The translations under genes and the position numbers were made by a program. From Chrysomallon squamiferum (taxonomy: Eukaryota; Mollusca; Gastropoda; Neomphalida; Peltospiridae), in assembly GCA_012295275.1 (NCBI GenBank), contig CM022671.1:13621178-13681177 (forward strand): 60,000 nucleotides of DNA, read 5' to 3'. Shown one piece after another: positions 42,056 through 57,318 of the stretch (positions are counted from its first letter, which is position 1; the number at the start of each line of letters is the position of its first letter). The notes under the pieces are model-generated. The model did not search any database. It was not told the origin of the DNA and was given only the letters and a program-made list of their open reading frames with translations.

Positions 42056-45000
42056 CCGGCAGCCTAGCCGATATAATTGGTCGAAGCTGTTAATAGTTCA
42101 GATTTTGTCCATTTTCCTCCACTCCCAAATCCCTTCTATAAATGCTACCATAAAAAACAAATACATGCAACTAAAGATCTTTATGTGCTCTTTTAAATGG
42201 TGGTGTTTTTTTTGTTGTATGTTAAATCAGTTCTGTGTACGAGAGTGTTAAACGCGGTGGGGGTAAACGCACTTCGGCGCCCATGGTCACCGATTAACTG
42301 CGTGGAATAAAAACTCCTGAAATAGGGACGCTCTACAAACGCCTGGCTTGTTTTCGCCAAAATGGCTTCAATGTTATTTTTAGCATAGATAGGCGGGTCG
42401 AAGTTCAGTCTTTCTGTCCATATGCATGTCGTCGCTGGCAATAGTTATATCAAAAATGTACTTTTTCATGTCTTTTTCATGAAGCTTCGTGTTTGAACGT
42501 AGCACGTGCTTAGCGAAATCGCCATTACGTTACGTTTTTTACAGAACGAAATCGCCGTAGATTTTATGTACAGCTATAAAGGTCTGGCGCTATTAAAATG
42601 ATTATATTTATATGTTGTTTATATTTTTAATAACTTGTTGGTTGGTTGTTTTTCTTCAATGTTCCTACTTCTAGCGTATACATTATAGCACGTGCATAGC
42701 GAAATCGCGTTCTGAAATAAACAAATTAACATTGTTTTGCCGATTACTATCTTCAGTTTAAAACCGTCGATTATTTTGCTTTAAAAATTCTTGCGATAAA
42801 CGTCGAATTAAGAATCGTAAACATAACAAACTATAAAACATAATAGGACAATGTGTCTTTTTTGGTGTCGTCAGAGGTATTGATGGAATGCTGAATAAAA
42901 AATCAATTCACATTTTTTAAAATATAAAATCATAAATTGATCAGTTTTTGCTTGTTGATAAGCTCTATAAGAGAAAATTTCAACAGTGGTCAGTTGCTAC
43001 ACAAGAACTGTTTGCTGTCAAATCACAGAAAGTACAAAGCTAAGAAAATTAATTTATGTTTGCTTCAAATGACAGACTTATAACACCTGGTCTTTAATTG
43101 CCTCTAGTCTCATGATTACATACATTTTATTGTCCCTGATTAATACCTACAGCACCTTTCTGGAATTGACTCCAAGGATTAGCTGAGTTTATGTATTGCA
43201 AAGGATTATGGTTAAACATCGAATGCTTGTAGACCTTTTAAGTAACATTTATATATATATATACATGATATATACACATCACAATATCTTAACTTTTTAC
43301 TACCAGTTATTTAACAGAGTGAAAATTGAAACTGCTTATGTAAATAAAGTTGTGCTGTTCTATATAAACTGAAAAGGTAATTTTATTTTATGTTAGCTTT
43401 AAGTATGTCATTTGAAAGATTTTGATAAATTGTTCACAACACAGGTTGAATTTGTCAAATAAGACAAAAACTGAAACCACAGTGTCTATTTGAACTTTTA
43501 GTCATTCTGCCATATGTCATTTTGAAGATTTTAACATGTTTAGCATTGTAATTATGAACACATGTACAAACATACAGGTCTGAGCTCATTTAGCAAGATG
43601 GTGCCATCACTCTTGTTGATTTTCAGCCTTTTGTGTCAAGTACTTTTCAAACTACAGTTGGCCAAAGTAGCCCTTTCTGCTAATTAGCCAAAATAGGGTT
43701 AAAAGACAACCAAATACCTGTCATACTGATTTGCATATATCTTCATAACTGCTGGAGATAGAGTCATAATTTTTTGTGTGTTTTCATTCTTTTTGCTACA
43801 CCTTTCATTATGTGAAATATTGCATATTTTTTTGCATATTATGTGAAATTAAAGTCAGAAAAAATTTGCCTGCCAGTATCTAATGTATGTATGTATGTAT
43901 GTTTGCACTAAGCACAAAGTGTGTGTGTGTGTGTGTGTGTTTGCAGGAATTTATCTACATATCTGTATTTATGTGTGCACAAATATATTACTGTAACTGA
44001 AATCTGATTACTTTATCTATTCAACATATATATATCTTGTGTTTGTGTTTATATGCTATTTCTCTCTGGTATGTAACTGTTTCATGAACTGTATCTTTAT
44101 ATTTATTTATTTAGAACGGGCCAAACAGAGTTGGAACGAAACGAACTGAACAAGACAACAACACAGTAATGATTTATTATCCATTTATTTATTTTATAAA
44201 GAGAGAGAAAATAACAAAGAATTCTACACAACTGAAGCCTTATATTAAATTACAGTTCACACTTTTTCAACATCAATAATAAGTTACCTCCTTAACTCTT
44301 CTTGTTTGCATTTTATATTATGCAAAATATACAACCTTACTGAATTTAACACTTAAGTTGGTTTACACAGTAGACAAATATATATATATATATATACAAC
44401 ATTTTTTTTTTCAATTTTGATAGATAATCGATGAAGCGTCAGCACCTACGGAAAGAGTGAAACATGAATATTTCACACGTTTACCCAATGGCGATTTGAT
44501 ACCATTTACCAAAGTAATATTTGTTATTTTAAAATCATATGAACATAAAATATATCATTTAAAGGTGTTATTTAGGGTGTAATATTTGTTTGTATTATTT
44601 TCGAAATTAATAGACAAGGGTGTAGCTTTGTGAGACAAACTGCTCTAGTGTACCATGACTAATTTATCAAAGAGAACATACATAAAATACAACAACAACA
44701 ACAACAGCAATAGTTTGATATGAAACAAGTGCGCGTAAGTTAACACACACTTAATTCTCTTATTTTCTTTTCATTTATTTATTTATTATTATTTTTTATT
44801 ATTATTTATTTTCTTATCTTATTTTATTTTATTTTATTTTATTTTACTTGATTTTGTTTTTAAAGAGTTTTTTTTTTTTTGGCTGGTAGCCAAGACCTTA
44901 CAAACCTCCAAAGCATAGACAACAGGAAGAAAATTACTTGCGACTTCCTAATGGAGAAATTATACCTGTCATTAAGGTATATTAATTATTTATAAATTTA

Positions 45001-45642
45001 CCCATATTTAGATTAATATTATTTTCATCATCATCTTCATCATTAGCATCATTGTTGTCATTGTTGACATTATCACCAACATCTCTAGATAGCCAACATG
45101 TTTTTATACTTTACAGAAAAAGGTAAAGAACTTCAAATCCTCGGAAAACAGAGATTCAAATCCTTCCAGCTTTACCCAAACTTACCACAATGCATTGCAA
45201 AATAAACATTCAGTGAGTCTTTTTATCTCTCTCTTTCTTTTATTTTTCTAACCCATGTTTCTAATGTTCTATTTATTTTGTCATTTTACGTGTTTGGGTG
45301 TATCCATTATGGAAATATGTATACTCAGTTGCCAGCATTTATTGACATGCAGTAGTAATGATTTATTAAAGTTTACTCAAACATGACATAAATACATTTT
45401 AGAAGTTTTAATTTCTTTTACTAATATACATACATTTTTAAATTATATATTTTTTATTTCAGAAATCTCAAAATATTGTGTCTTCCGATGATGGCATGGT
45501 TCCAGTGGATTCTCCAGGAAATTCAGAACTGTACATGGTTGATCACGTTTTACTGACAAACCGAAACAGAAATGCGAAAGAATTACATAACTGGATGCCA
45601 CATTCAAAGCCAGTAAGAAACATTAACACCAGTACAAAATGA
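40327..45642 (+). CDS. Sushi/CCP single-pass membrane protein, paralogue 2
   Basis: Eight exons: 40327 (ATG)-40564, 40767-40857, 41654-41786, 44115-44165, 44424-44513, 44890-44976, 45117-45212 and 45463-45642; 966 nt, 321 aa, phases consistent. Exon 1 codes for one sushi domain (LTCAFPPGVLN, LQYQCANGFWMTG, QWSGKPPVC). Exon 2 is the membrane helix (WWLPILFATFFGVIFL...), followed by the Cys-rich LCLYYCCG and YKCCRCP, likely palmitoylated. The tail of about 200 residues has three related motifs on separate exons: EVYVVSQSGRATKL, HEYFTRLPNGDLIPFTK and ENYLRLPNGEIIPVIK. It ends WMPHSKPVRNINTSTK, nearly as in paralogue 1. The exon 1 donor is the weak GTTCGT. An acceptor sits directly before the ATG, so an upstream signal-peptide exon joining in phase 0 is possible; none was recognised. 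The intron at 41787-44114 holds repeat copy B. Confidence 0.82.
42022..42054. repeat. (GT)n microsatellite
   Basis: GT array of about 16 units in intron 3 of sushi paralogue 2. A shorter GT array lies near 43919-43941. Confidence 0.9.
42552..43872 (-). repeat. Dispersed 1.2-kb repeat, copy B (inverted relative to copy A)
   Basis: Reverse-complement match to 26536-27790, inside intron 3 of sushi paralogue 2. Similarity runs from about the TCTGGCGCTATTAAAATG block through GTACTTTTCAAACTACAG and on to the GTCAGAAAAAATTTGCC edge. The two copies are about 15 kb apart and could pair as a hairpin or support inversion by recombination. Confidence 0.85.
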
Positions 45643-46945
45643 AGTTAGATATGTAAATATAAAATAGAGAGAAAGAGAAAAACAAATACTTTAATTAGGA
45701 TAGATTAAGGTGAAAGAAAAGGAGAGTGTGATAGAGAAATATAATGAAATATATTCTCTAAATAATAACATTATTGTAATTATTATTATTATTAGTAGTA
45801 GTAGCATTAGTAGAAGTATATTAGTATTATTATTATTTTTATATTATTAATATTATCATTATTGTCATCATTACTTACACTATTGATTAGTATTACTATT
45901 ATTATAATATAATTATTATTAATATTGTCATTGTCATCATCATTATTATCATTATTATTATTATCATTCTTACTTTTTATTTTTTGTTACTATTTCTACT
46001 ACTATTATTAATACATCATCTAAACATATTTTACCATCAGCATTGCAGTTTTATTTTACCACTAATTTCACATTTCTAGACTATATTATTTTAGATAACT
46101 TAATCCAGGCTTGAGAAGTGCTTGAAAACTTCACTAAATAATAATGTTTTGTTGTTAATGCTGCTTTTCTTCTTCTTTTTCTTCTTATTATTAGTATTAT
46201 TATGGTAATTGCCATCATTTATCATTTAGAAGGACATTTTTATTCCTAAATTATAATATTTATCTGTCTCACAGATAACAGCAATTAATAAATAAATAAT
46301 AATGTAGAGACAATAATAATATTGATGAGAACAACAACAAACGAGGCTAAATAAACAATTTAATAGTTTGCTCTGCATCAGCTCCATCTTGTATTGATTT
46401 CATTTTAAATTAATAGAATAAAATACACTTTAATGAGGCAATGTTGTTTCTAGTGCATGTTATTTTATTTTTTATTCTTTGTCATTAACCAAAAACAGAT
46501 AACTAGGAATAGAAAAAAAACAAAAAAACTTATCTTATTTATGCCATAATAATAAATAAAATATCAAATAAATATAAACTTAATAAAACCAGTAAGTTAT
46601 TTCAGCACAAAGATTACTATATATATTTGAAGAATTTTAAAATTTACCATTACAACATTTAAAAGAAATAAAATAAATAAAAACAAGGACAAAAAAAAAA
46701 AGATCTTTTTTTACTTAAAAGGAGATTTAACTTACAAAGCATGTACTTCAGACATGAAAAAAGCAAAGAAGACATTTTATTACATATTTATGTATGGCTG
46801 ACCTTTTTTATATTTTCATATTTATGCATTCCAACTTTGAAACTTGAAAATAACACAAAAGAAAATTAATACTTAACCACTAACTACATTTTTTCTGTAT
46901 AATTGATTTTGTTAACAAAGAAATGAAAAAAGAAACTCATAAAAG
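45643..46945. other. 3' flank of sushi paralogue 2
   Basis: AT-rich with ATT/ATC-type degenerate simple repeats at 45780-46010. Probably holds the paralogue 2 3' UTR and, at the far end, the 3' end of a minus-strand exon. No other gene seen. Confidence 0.5.
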
Positions 46946-47052
46946 TTATATAATGGAAAAAGGAACTTCAAGTTCACCTTTTTCATTTTCTAAATCTGTA
47001 TTTTCAGCTAACAAAGAAACAAACATTTTGACTTCGTAAGTATATTCAAGAC
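46946..47052 (-). CDS. Orphan terminal exon, product not recognised
   Basis: After the minus-strand acceptor TTCTTGCAG, two bases complete a codon and 34 more codons run to TAA at 46948-46946. The peptide starts LEYTYEVKMFVSLLAENTD and ends ELEVPFSII; it is of normal complexity and looks like real coding sequence. Its start phase matches the end phase of the FHIT-like exon at 47969-48099, but the residues do not continue FHIT. It may belong to another gene or be a stray exon. Confidence 0.4.
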
Positions 47053-47968
47053 CTGCAAGAATTAATTATTAAGGGCATTCTTAAGTTAAATAATATGTTT
47101 TAGAAATATACCATTCTGATAGATGCTGATTTTCATACAAAACAACAAAATATATAACAACAGAATTAATCTAAATAACAGGCAGACATTTTTATTAAAT
47201 TACTCTGCATATTTATTAATGTTTATTCGGAATGGAATCACAATTAATGCACTAACTTAATAATAATTGAAAGAATAAAACACCTATAATTATTGGGTAG
47301 TAATACCATGTTTAAATTATACATTTGTCAAAGCTGAATTCCTGTCTAGACTTGTATTGCACCACCTGATTGTGTAATAACTTGGTGGTTATTTATGGCA
47401 TCAGATAAAAGATTACTGTCTCATTAATTTTATAGGTATATTTGTTAACATTAAGCAATAATGAGTATTTAATATTATTTTAGATCTGTTTAAACGTATT
47501 AGACTTTGATCTATTCCTTTAAACTGCACTGGTTACTGTGTGAGCCAAAAAGTCTGAGAAATCTGACATCATGGTGGACTGTCAGCTATTTTTTCTGACA
47601 TTACTGGATGAAATTTTACAGCAGACTGGTTCACTTGTATCAGTTATTTACTAATTATAAACAAAAAATGATAGCACTCAGATATTATTAAACTGAATTA
47701 CTGTGCTGTTACACTGCCTTTTTAATTAAAATTGGGTGTCAAAAAAAAAAAAAAAAAAAAAAAAAGTACAGAGTAAGGAAAAAGAATAAAAACAAAAAAA
47801 ATATTGTGGACATATGTAGAATATATTTAGCCATTTTTCATATGATCTAAAGTAGAGTTTAATATTTACAATGACATTTACATGTAGTAGATAATAAATA
47901 ATGTGTACAAGGTTATTCAGTGTTTTTAATATTTACATCTAAACCATAGTTGATATGAAAAAGGATAC

Positions 47969-48099
47969 CACCAGGGACAACAGGTTTGATGTTAACAAAA
48001 GCATAGGCCAATGTTGTCTTGTGAAAAACATGAGCTGCCTTGATCTTGTACTGGATGAACTTGTAAATCTCTTCAGTCAGTATTCTGTTTGTGTAATTA
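47969..48099 (-). pseudogene. FHIT-like (histidine-triad) exon fragment
   Basis: FHIT is a diadenosine-polyphosphate hydrolase, in many invertebrates fused to nitrilase as NitFhit. The minus-strand frame reads YKFIQYKIKAAHVFHKT then LAYAFVNIKPVVPG, which aligns with the FHIT N-terminus (human [20 protein letters not shown], then KPVVPG). A GT donor (GTATCC) follows at the place where a FHIT exon junction is expected, and an AG acceptor precedes the exon. There is no in-frame ATG; an Ile stands where Met is expected, so either this exon joins an upstream exon (as in a NitFhit fusion) or it is a dead fragment. I could not find the HVHVHV catalytic exon or nitrilase exons in the window. Confidence 0.6.
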
Positions 48100-48129
48100 C
48101 TGGCAAACAGTTTACACAAACAGAATTAA

Positions 48130-48160
<31 letters not shown>

Positions 48161-50092
48161 TACAAGATAGAAACCAAAAGAATTCAAACATATTATTTTA
48201 AAATCTGAACTTAGGTATATAATGTCTACTCAAACACACATACAAAACACAAATGAAAAAAAATTCAGTAACTATCACTAACCTATAAGCAGATAATTAT
48301 TTTGATGAATAAATAAAATATGCTTTGGATTTTGTCTTTGTAATTTTGTCCAAAAACAATTAAAAAAATAAAAACAAATAAAAAGTGTGAAAAAGGAAAA
48401 AACATCTGAATTAAATGTCTGCTGTTGTTGTGATAGGAAATAAAAGGTGGCCAATGTGTGGCAGCATCGCTTTTTATTTACTATTGTTAGAATGATACAT
48501 TATAACATGTAACAATTATGTAAAGTCTAACATCAATTTATTTATTTGTTCAATCATGTAATCTAAGTTTTAAACAAGTATTAAATATGAATGAAATTAG
48601 AACATGAAAGACCACCAATAAAAACAAATAAAATAAATAAATAAAGTTTATATAATTAAAATTTTAAAAAATAAAAAAATAAATAAAATAAGTTGAAAGT
48701 AATAATAAAAATAATAATAATGATGGTGATGATGTTTATGATAATATATAAGTAATAAAAACTTAACCTTAAAAAGAAAAACAAACAAAATGATTTTAAA
48801 GATTTTATTACAGCTATTTTTCAAGATGTAACTTATTGATATGAAAGTCTTTAACTTGTATCATATGACACATATTGATTTATCAGATAAGTAAATAACC
48901 ATTATTAACATGTTTTAGCTTTGACATGTAAACGAATAAACTATGTTAACTGTTCTTTTAAGTTAAATTAAGAAACAATAAATAAATAAATAAAAGATTC
49001 CTTTGTGTAAATGAAGAACATCAATTAATTTTCTATTATTTGCTGTCTAAGATAAAAAAAAAAACAGACAGGACAGTACAAACCATGGCATTTTATAAAT
49101 TGGAGAAACATTGATGCAGATCAAAAGAACATTTGTGACATATTAAGATAAAAAAGATTACATGTTAAAAATAAATTGTGCTAAATATTATATATATTAT
49201 ATAAATATTTTTATTTAATTATTTGTTATTTTTTTTAAAATAAGGAAAAAAATAAGACTGATTTATCGTATGTGTAAAGAGATATAATTTTTATAGCAAG
49301 AGCACATTATATATATATATATATATATATAGTTAGTGAGTTTTTAATATGTAATAAATTTCAAGAGAAAATACTAAAATACTACAACAATTTTATTTCC
49401 AGCTTTCTTTACGTAAATGGAGTATAATACTGCACAATGTGCTGCAATATCATGATAAATCTGCTATACAAACAGCATCACTAACCAGTTTTTATCAACT
49501 ACATACAAACCAAAATATAGATATGTCAGTAATGTGTCTGAATACTATAAATAAAAAACAAAAGATCATAAAAGAATTCCATGCTACAGTAAAGCTGGCC
49601 TCAAAAGTCACCTGTAGCAACTAAGGGGATAACAGGCCACATTTTTCATTATCTTTAATCATTTAATACTTTTTAATTTGACTCCGTTTCTTAGTTACTA
49701 ATTCACATTTCTGGTTATTAATTCGTATTTCTTTAAACTCATAGATACAGTTCTCGTTAAAATATGTCTTTACAATGCCAATAAAATTTATACATAAGTA
49801 TGTCTGCTTATCATGGCCCAGCACCACACTAGATCTTAGTTAACTAAAAGCCTAACATACAGTTCCATTTACCAACTGGTTAAATAGTTCTTGAAAAAAA
49901 GAAAAGAAATTCAAACAAACATTAAAGTTGTTTAAACCATTTGATGAAATACAGCTCCTTTACCCAGCTGGTTAAACAGTTTCAACAAACATCAAAAACA
50001 CTACAAGTTCCTTGCAGCAGAAATGAAATAATTCCCCAGAACAATTTTACATATTACAGTAGCAGCACAGACTGATCATAACAAAAATGTAA
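48100..50092. other. AUH 3' flank and spacer
   Basis: An A run at about 48134-48160 abuts the FHIT-like exon, and another lies at 47742-47765. An AT array lies at about 49308-49331. The higher-complexity stretch 49380-49640 is best read as AUH 3' UTR, with minus-strand AATAAA-type hexamers near 49391. No coding exon recognised. Confidence 0.5.
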
Positions 50093-53254
<3,162 letters not shown>

Positions 53255-53384
53255 GCTGGAAAGTAAATATATAAAAAATATTTTCGTAACTTTGCTCTTT
53301 AACCCTTTGCAAATATAGTGCTTCCGGTTTGATGTTAGCAAATATTATCAAAAGACTGAGCAAGCCAAAGCGTTTATAAAGGCT

Positions 53385-53424
<40 letters not shown>

Positions 53425-54013
53425 GTTACATTCAATGACTTATTATAAAATAAAATATTATAAATTAAAAGACTGAGTCCTCTGTATTTTGTAGTATAAT
53501 TTTAATCTTAATTCATTCATGCGCATATAAAACAACGATAATAATAATGATGGCATTTCTCATTGCAAAGCATAGTCACGTGATAGTGTAATAATTTTTA
53601 TCGATGTAAATGATTTAAAACAGAAGCAGCAGTAACAGCAACAGCAACAACAACAACAACTAATAATAATAAATAAATAAATATTATAAGTGCATTAACA
53701 ATAAATCCACCAACAGGTACTGCAACATAATAACATGCACAGATGTATTAAATGAGAAAGCGGTTTATTTGATTCTTGGTGAAAGCTGTTTAATTTTTAT
53801 TACAAGTTTTAACAATAATTTATATTAAAACAAAATGAGCTACTTCATTATGAGTTTGGTCAGTATCTCTCGATTTTGATATTTAATTTTTTTACATTAT
53901 TTCTACATTTTTATTATACTTTATAATGAAAATATGGCTATATTATATTTCTATAGTTTGTTTAGTTAGTGCGGAAAAACAATTGTTGACAAATAATTTT
54001 AACAGTAATTAAA
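53255..54013. other. AUH upstream region
   Basis: Holds an AC array at 53388-53422 and the E-box GTCACGTGAT at about 53575-53584. It presumably includes the AUH promoter, but no core element is obvious. Confidence 0.4.
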
Positions 54014-54068
54014 TCACGTGATATATCACGTGAAATCTTTACCATGACCATGACCTTCAAGAGGTCAC
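54014..54068. promoter_or_regulatory. Palindromic double E-box plus everted nuclear-receptor half-sites
   Basis: 54014-54033 is a perfect 20-bp palindrome made of two TCACGTGA E-boxes around ATATAT. Eighteen bases on, TGACCT-TCAAG-AGGTCA (54051-54067) is an everted repeat of the nuclear-receptor half-site AGGTCA with 5-bp spacing. Such clusters bind bHLH-Zip and nuclear-receptor factors. It lies about 0.8 kb upstream of AUH and just before a possible plus-strand transcription start (donor-like GTAAGT at 54120), but no plus-strand gene was recognised. Confidence 0.4.
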
Positions 54069-55612
54069 ACATGACTTAAGTTCCCGGATAACATAGTATC
54101 GTAAACAACGTAAATTTAGTAAGTAACTTTTTATTTTTAAGGTATAGTAAGACATATTACTTTAAATTGATTGTGAGAAATTTATTGTAATTAATGTCGT
54201 TTGTATAGTATTTTTGATAACTAATATAATATGATCAGCTGATTTATTATTTTCGTTTACACTGCAAGCACCGTGTTAACAGAATAAAATGGTTATCTGC
54301 TCTTGTTACATTTGTCCAACGTTGGTTTAACATATTTGACCACTCCCACCCCGATACTCGAGTAATAAAATTTTCTGAACATTTTTTATTTATATATTTG
54401 AGAGTTTAAAGTTAAATAACGAATAAAAAGAAAAGAGAGAGAGAAAACCAAAAAAGAAAGAAAGAAAGAAAAAAAGAGAGACAGAATTAAAAGTTAAAAC
54501 CAAAAAATTATTAGCCTTACTACGAATTTGTATACGATTCAGAGAAAAACATTACGCCATGTGTACCTGCGTCGGCAATAGCTTATAGATGCTAATATTG
54601 ACAGAGTATATTATTTTTGAAAATTTTAAATTCTCATAAACACACACTGAGGTGGGATTAATGTATAAATTGGGCAAAAAGGCCACATATATCATATGCT
54701 TTGCCTGAATATGAATTAGGTTTACAAACAATTGATGGATGACAGATTTGTATACACATACATATATGTTCAAAACAAATATATACACCGTCCGTGTAAA
54801 TGCACAGAAAAACCCCAACAAACAACAGCAACAAAAAAACATTCCAAAATTTGTAGTGTGTGTGTAATTGAATGTGTGTTAAAACATAGATATAATTATA
54901 TACAATCAATGTATGCAGTTGGTCACTGACCACTAATAAGCCTTTAGGGTTGGAACTATATTTACTTTAATAAATTACTTACTATTTAAAGTGGTTTTTA
55001 TTTAAAAAATAACTAATTGTTCTTATCTAAGAACTATTTTGTTTTGATGTATGCTAGTTATAGGTGACAGTGAAATCACTATGTTGATGAGCTGAGGATA
55101 AAATTCTCAAATGCAGCTCAGCATAAACTCACTGCAATTCAGAATTTTAACTTCTGCAGGAATAAGCTGATGTTTTAAAGAGAATAACACATATATAGAT
55201 GCATGTATGTAAAATATTGCAATGTGTAATATTTAAAAACACTGCCAGCTAAAAAGGAAATATACATGTTCATTAGGGCAGATCCAGAAAAAGGAGAATG
55301 CATATTGAATGAGATATTGATTTAAGTGTTATATAGTGTTGAAAAACAGGTGTGCAACTTTATAATCACATATTTACACAAATACTATTACTACTGTTGC
55401 TGCTGCTGTTGCTGCTACTATCACTACAGTTACTACTCTCCTTCCATAACTACTGTTGCTTAATGAAATGCATGATCCAAAAAAAGAAATTAATTTTTAT
55501 TTTATTTTTAATACTGCAAAGCAGGCAATAATATATTATACATATTTTTTAAATAAAACTGCAAATTAATTTTCTTTGATATCTTTTTCTTGTAACTTGA
55601 AAAATGAAAAAA

Positions 55613-55684
55613 GAAAAAGGGAAAAAGATCTGTTAAAAAAGAAGAAAAGAAAAAGGGAAAAAGATCTGTTAAAAAAGAAGAAAA
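55613..55684. repeat. 36-bp tandem duplication
   Basis: Two adjacent copies of a purine-rich 36-bp unit beginning GAAAAAGGGAAAAAGATCTG and ending AAGAAGAAAA. Confidence 0.9.
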
Positions 55685-55930
55685 GAAAAAAGAAATCATT
55701 ATTTGTTTTAAAATATTACACCAGTCTTTAATATCTGTAAGGAATCAATACACAACCTGCAACATGTTTGCTTCTACTATACGTTTAAGCATGCCTGCTT
55801 GAGTCATCTATGAAGAATAGTTTTAGTATGCTTATGGATTGCTCATAAAACAATATATACATGTCTTGTATATCCTGTTAGCTTTAGATCAGTAATTTTT
55901 AACCTTTTTAAGGACTATTTACAGTTCCCA

Positions 55931-55962
<32 letters not shown>

Positions 55963-56441
55963 TTTAATTATTTTAATTACTATTTTGTTTATTCTTGGTT
56001 TTTTATTATTATTTTTCATGGTGTAAATGAAAAATATAAATTTTTCTTTTGTTATTTATTTATAATTGATAGGAAAAAATTTGAATAATTTTATCGTGAA
56101 TTTGAGCAAACGTGCTAGAAACACACGAAACAATATAAGTGATACAGCATTCTTCCTCATCTGTAGTGAACAGAAATAGTCAAAGTGTGATTCGAAGACA
56201 CACACAACTGTAACCTTGTCATCCTGACAATAATTTATAATAAATTTTTCTCAGGTATGTTTCATCTACAGTAAATAAATAAATAAATACTGTGAACTGT
56301 CCTGATTATTTATAAAATTATTATGCTAAATGCATTCACTTACAACATTTTGATAATAAACTTTTGAATGAATAATTTTCCTAGATATTTTTTTTCTTCT
56401 GTAGATCACCCTTCACATTGTAGATCACACACCAAAGTAAA

Positions 56442-56448
<7 letters not shown>

Positions 56449-56486
<38 letters not shown>
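56449..56486. repeat. (GT)n microsatellite
   Basis: GT array of about 18 units in gene-free sequence. Confidence 0.9.
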
Positions 56487-57282
56487 GTGTTACAAATATA
56501 TATTATGTATACAGCAACAGAAAAGTAATAGGTGAACTTCTGTAAATAACTTCAGGTTATAGATTTTGACTACAGAAAGTTTAGTGATCATTTACATTTA
56601 ACTAAACATCTGTAAACAATCAGAAATACACACATATATAAACATATACATAGCTGCAGATTTACAGATGTAAAACATACATACATAATTCAGTTAACTG
56701 TATTTCAGTACTCAAACATGAATGTTACAATGAAATCAGATATGCCATCATGCTTTAATAATAAACATATACAGAATTTGAATATGTACTTAGATTGCCA
56801 ATATTATATAGGCCAACTGTCAAGTATAGCTTACATATATGCATATATATATATATGTGTGTGTGTGTGTAATAGATACAACATACACATGTATATGTGT
56901 GTATGTATGTGTGTATATATATATGTATTCAAGTGCAGTGTATTCACTTCTGACCTATTTGTACTAGACATGTATTTTCTGGTCAAGGTTTTATTTTTCC
57001 TTTTTTTGTTACTGGGTTTGTTAATATAAATGATATATCTTTCTTGCTTATCTCTTTTTCTTCGTTCCTGTTCTTTTCTTTTCAGATTCTCCCTCTCTCT
57101 TTGGTGCTGGGTAAATTGTATCCCATTCATCATGTTTGTATATTAATTAAAACAATGCTTTGAACAGCAGCCTAGCAATTTAATTATTATAAACAAAGTA
57201 TCATTATATTACATTGGGAGAATTTGTTTTGTGATTCCAGTAATAATGTGCCAAAATTAATTTGAGATTTTATCTTTATTGG

Positions 57283-57318
<36 letters not shown>

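Noticed and set aside
47540-47652. ATGs on both strands (MVDCQLFFLTLLDEI plus; MMSDFSDFLAHT minus) as possible first exons
   Set aside because: Very short, contradictory strands, and no convincing partner exon in phase except by choosing a weak donor.
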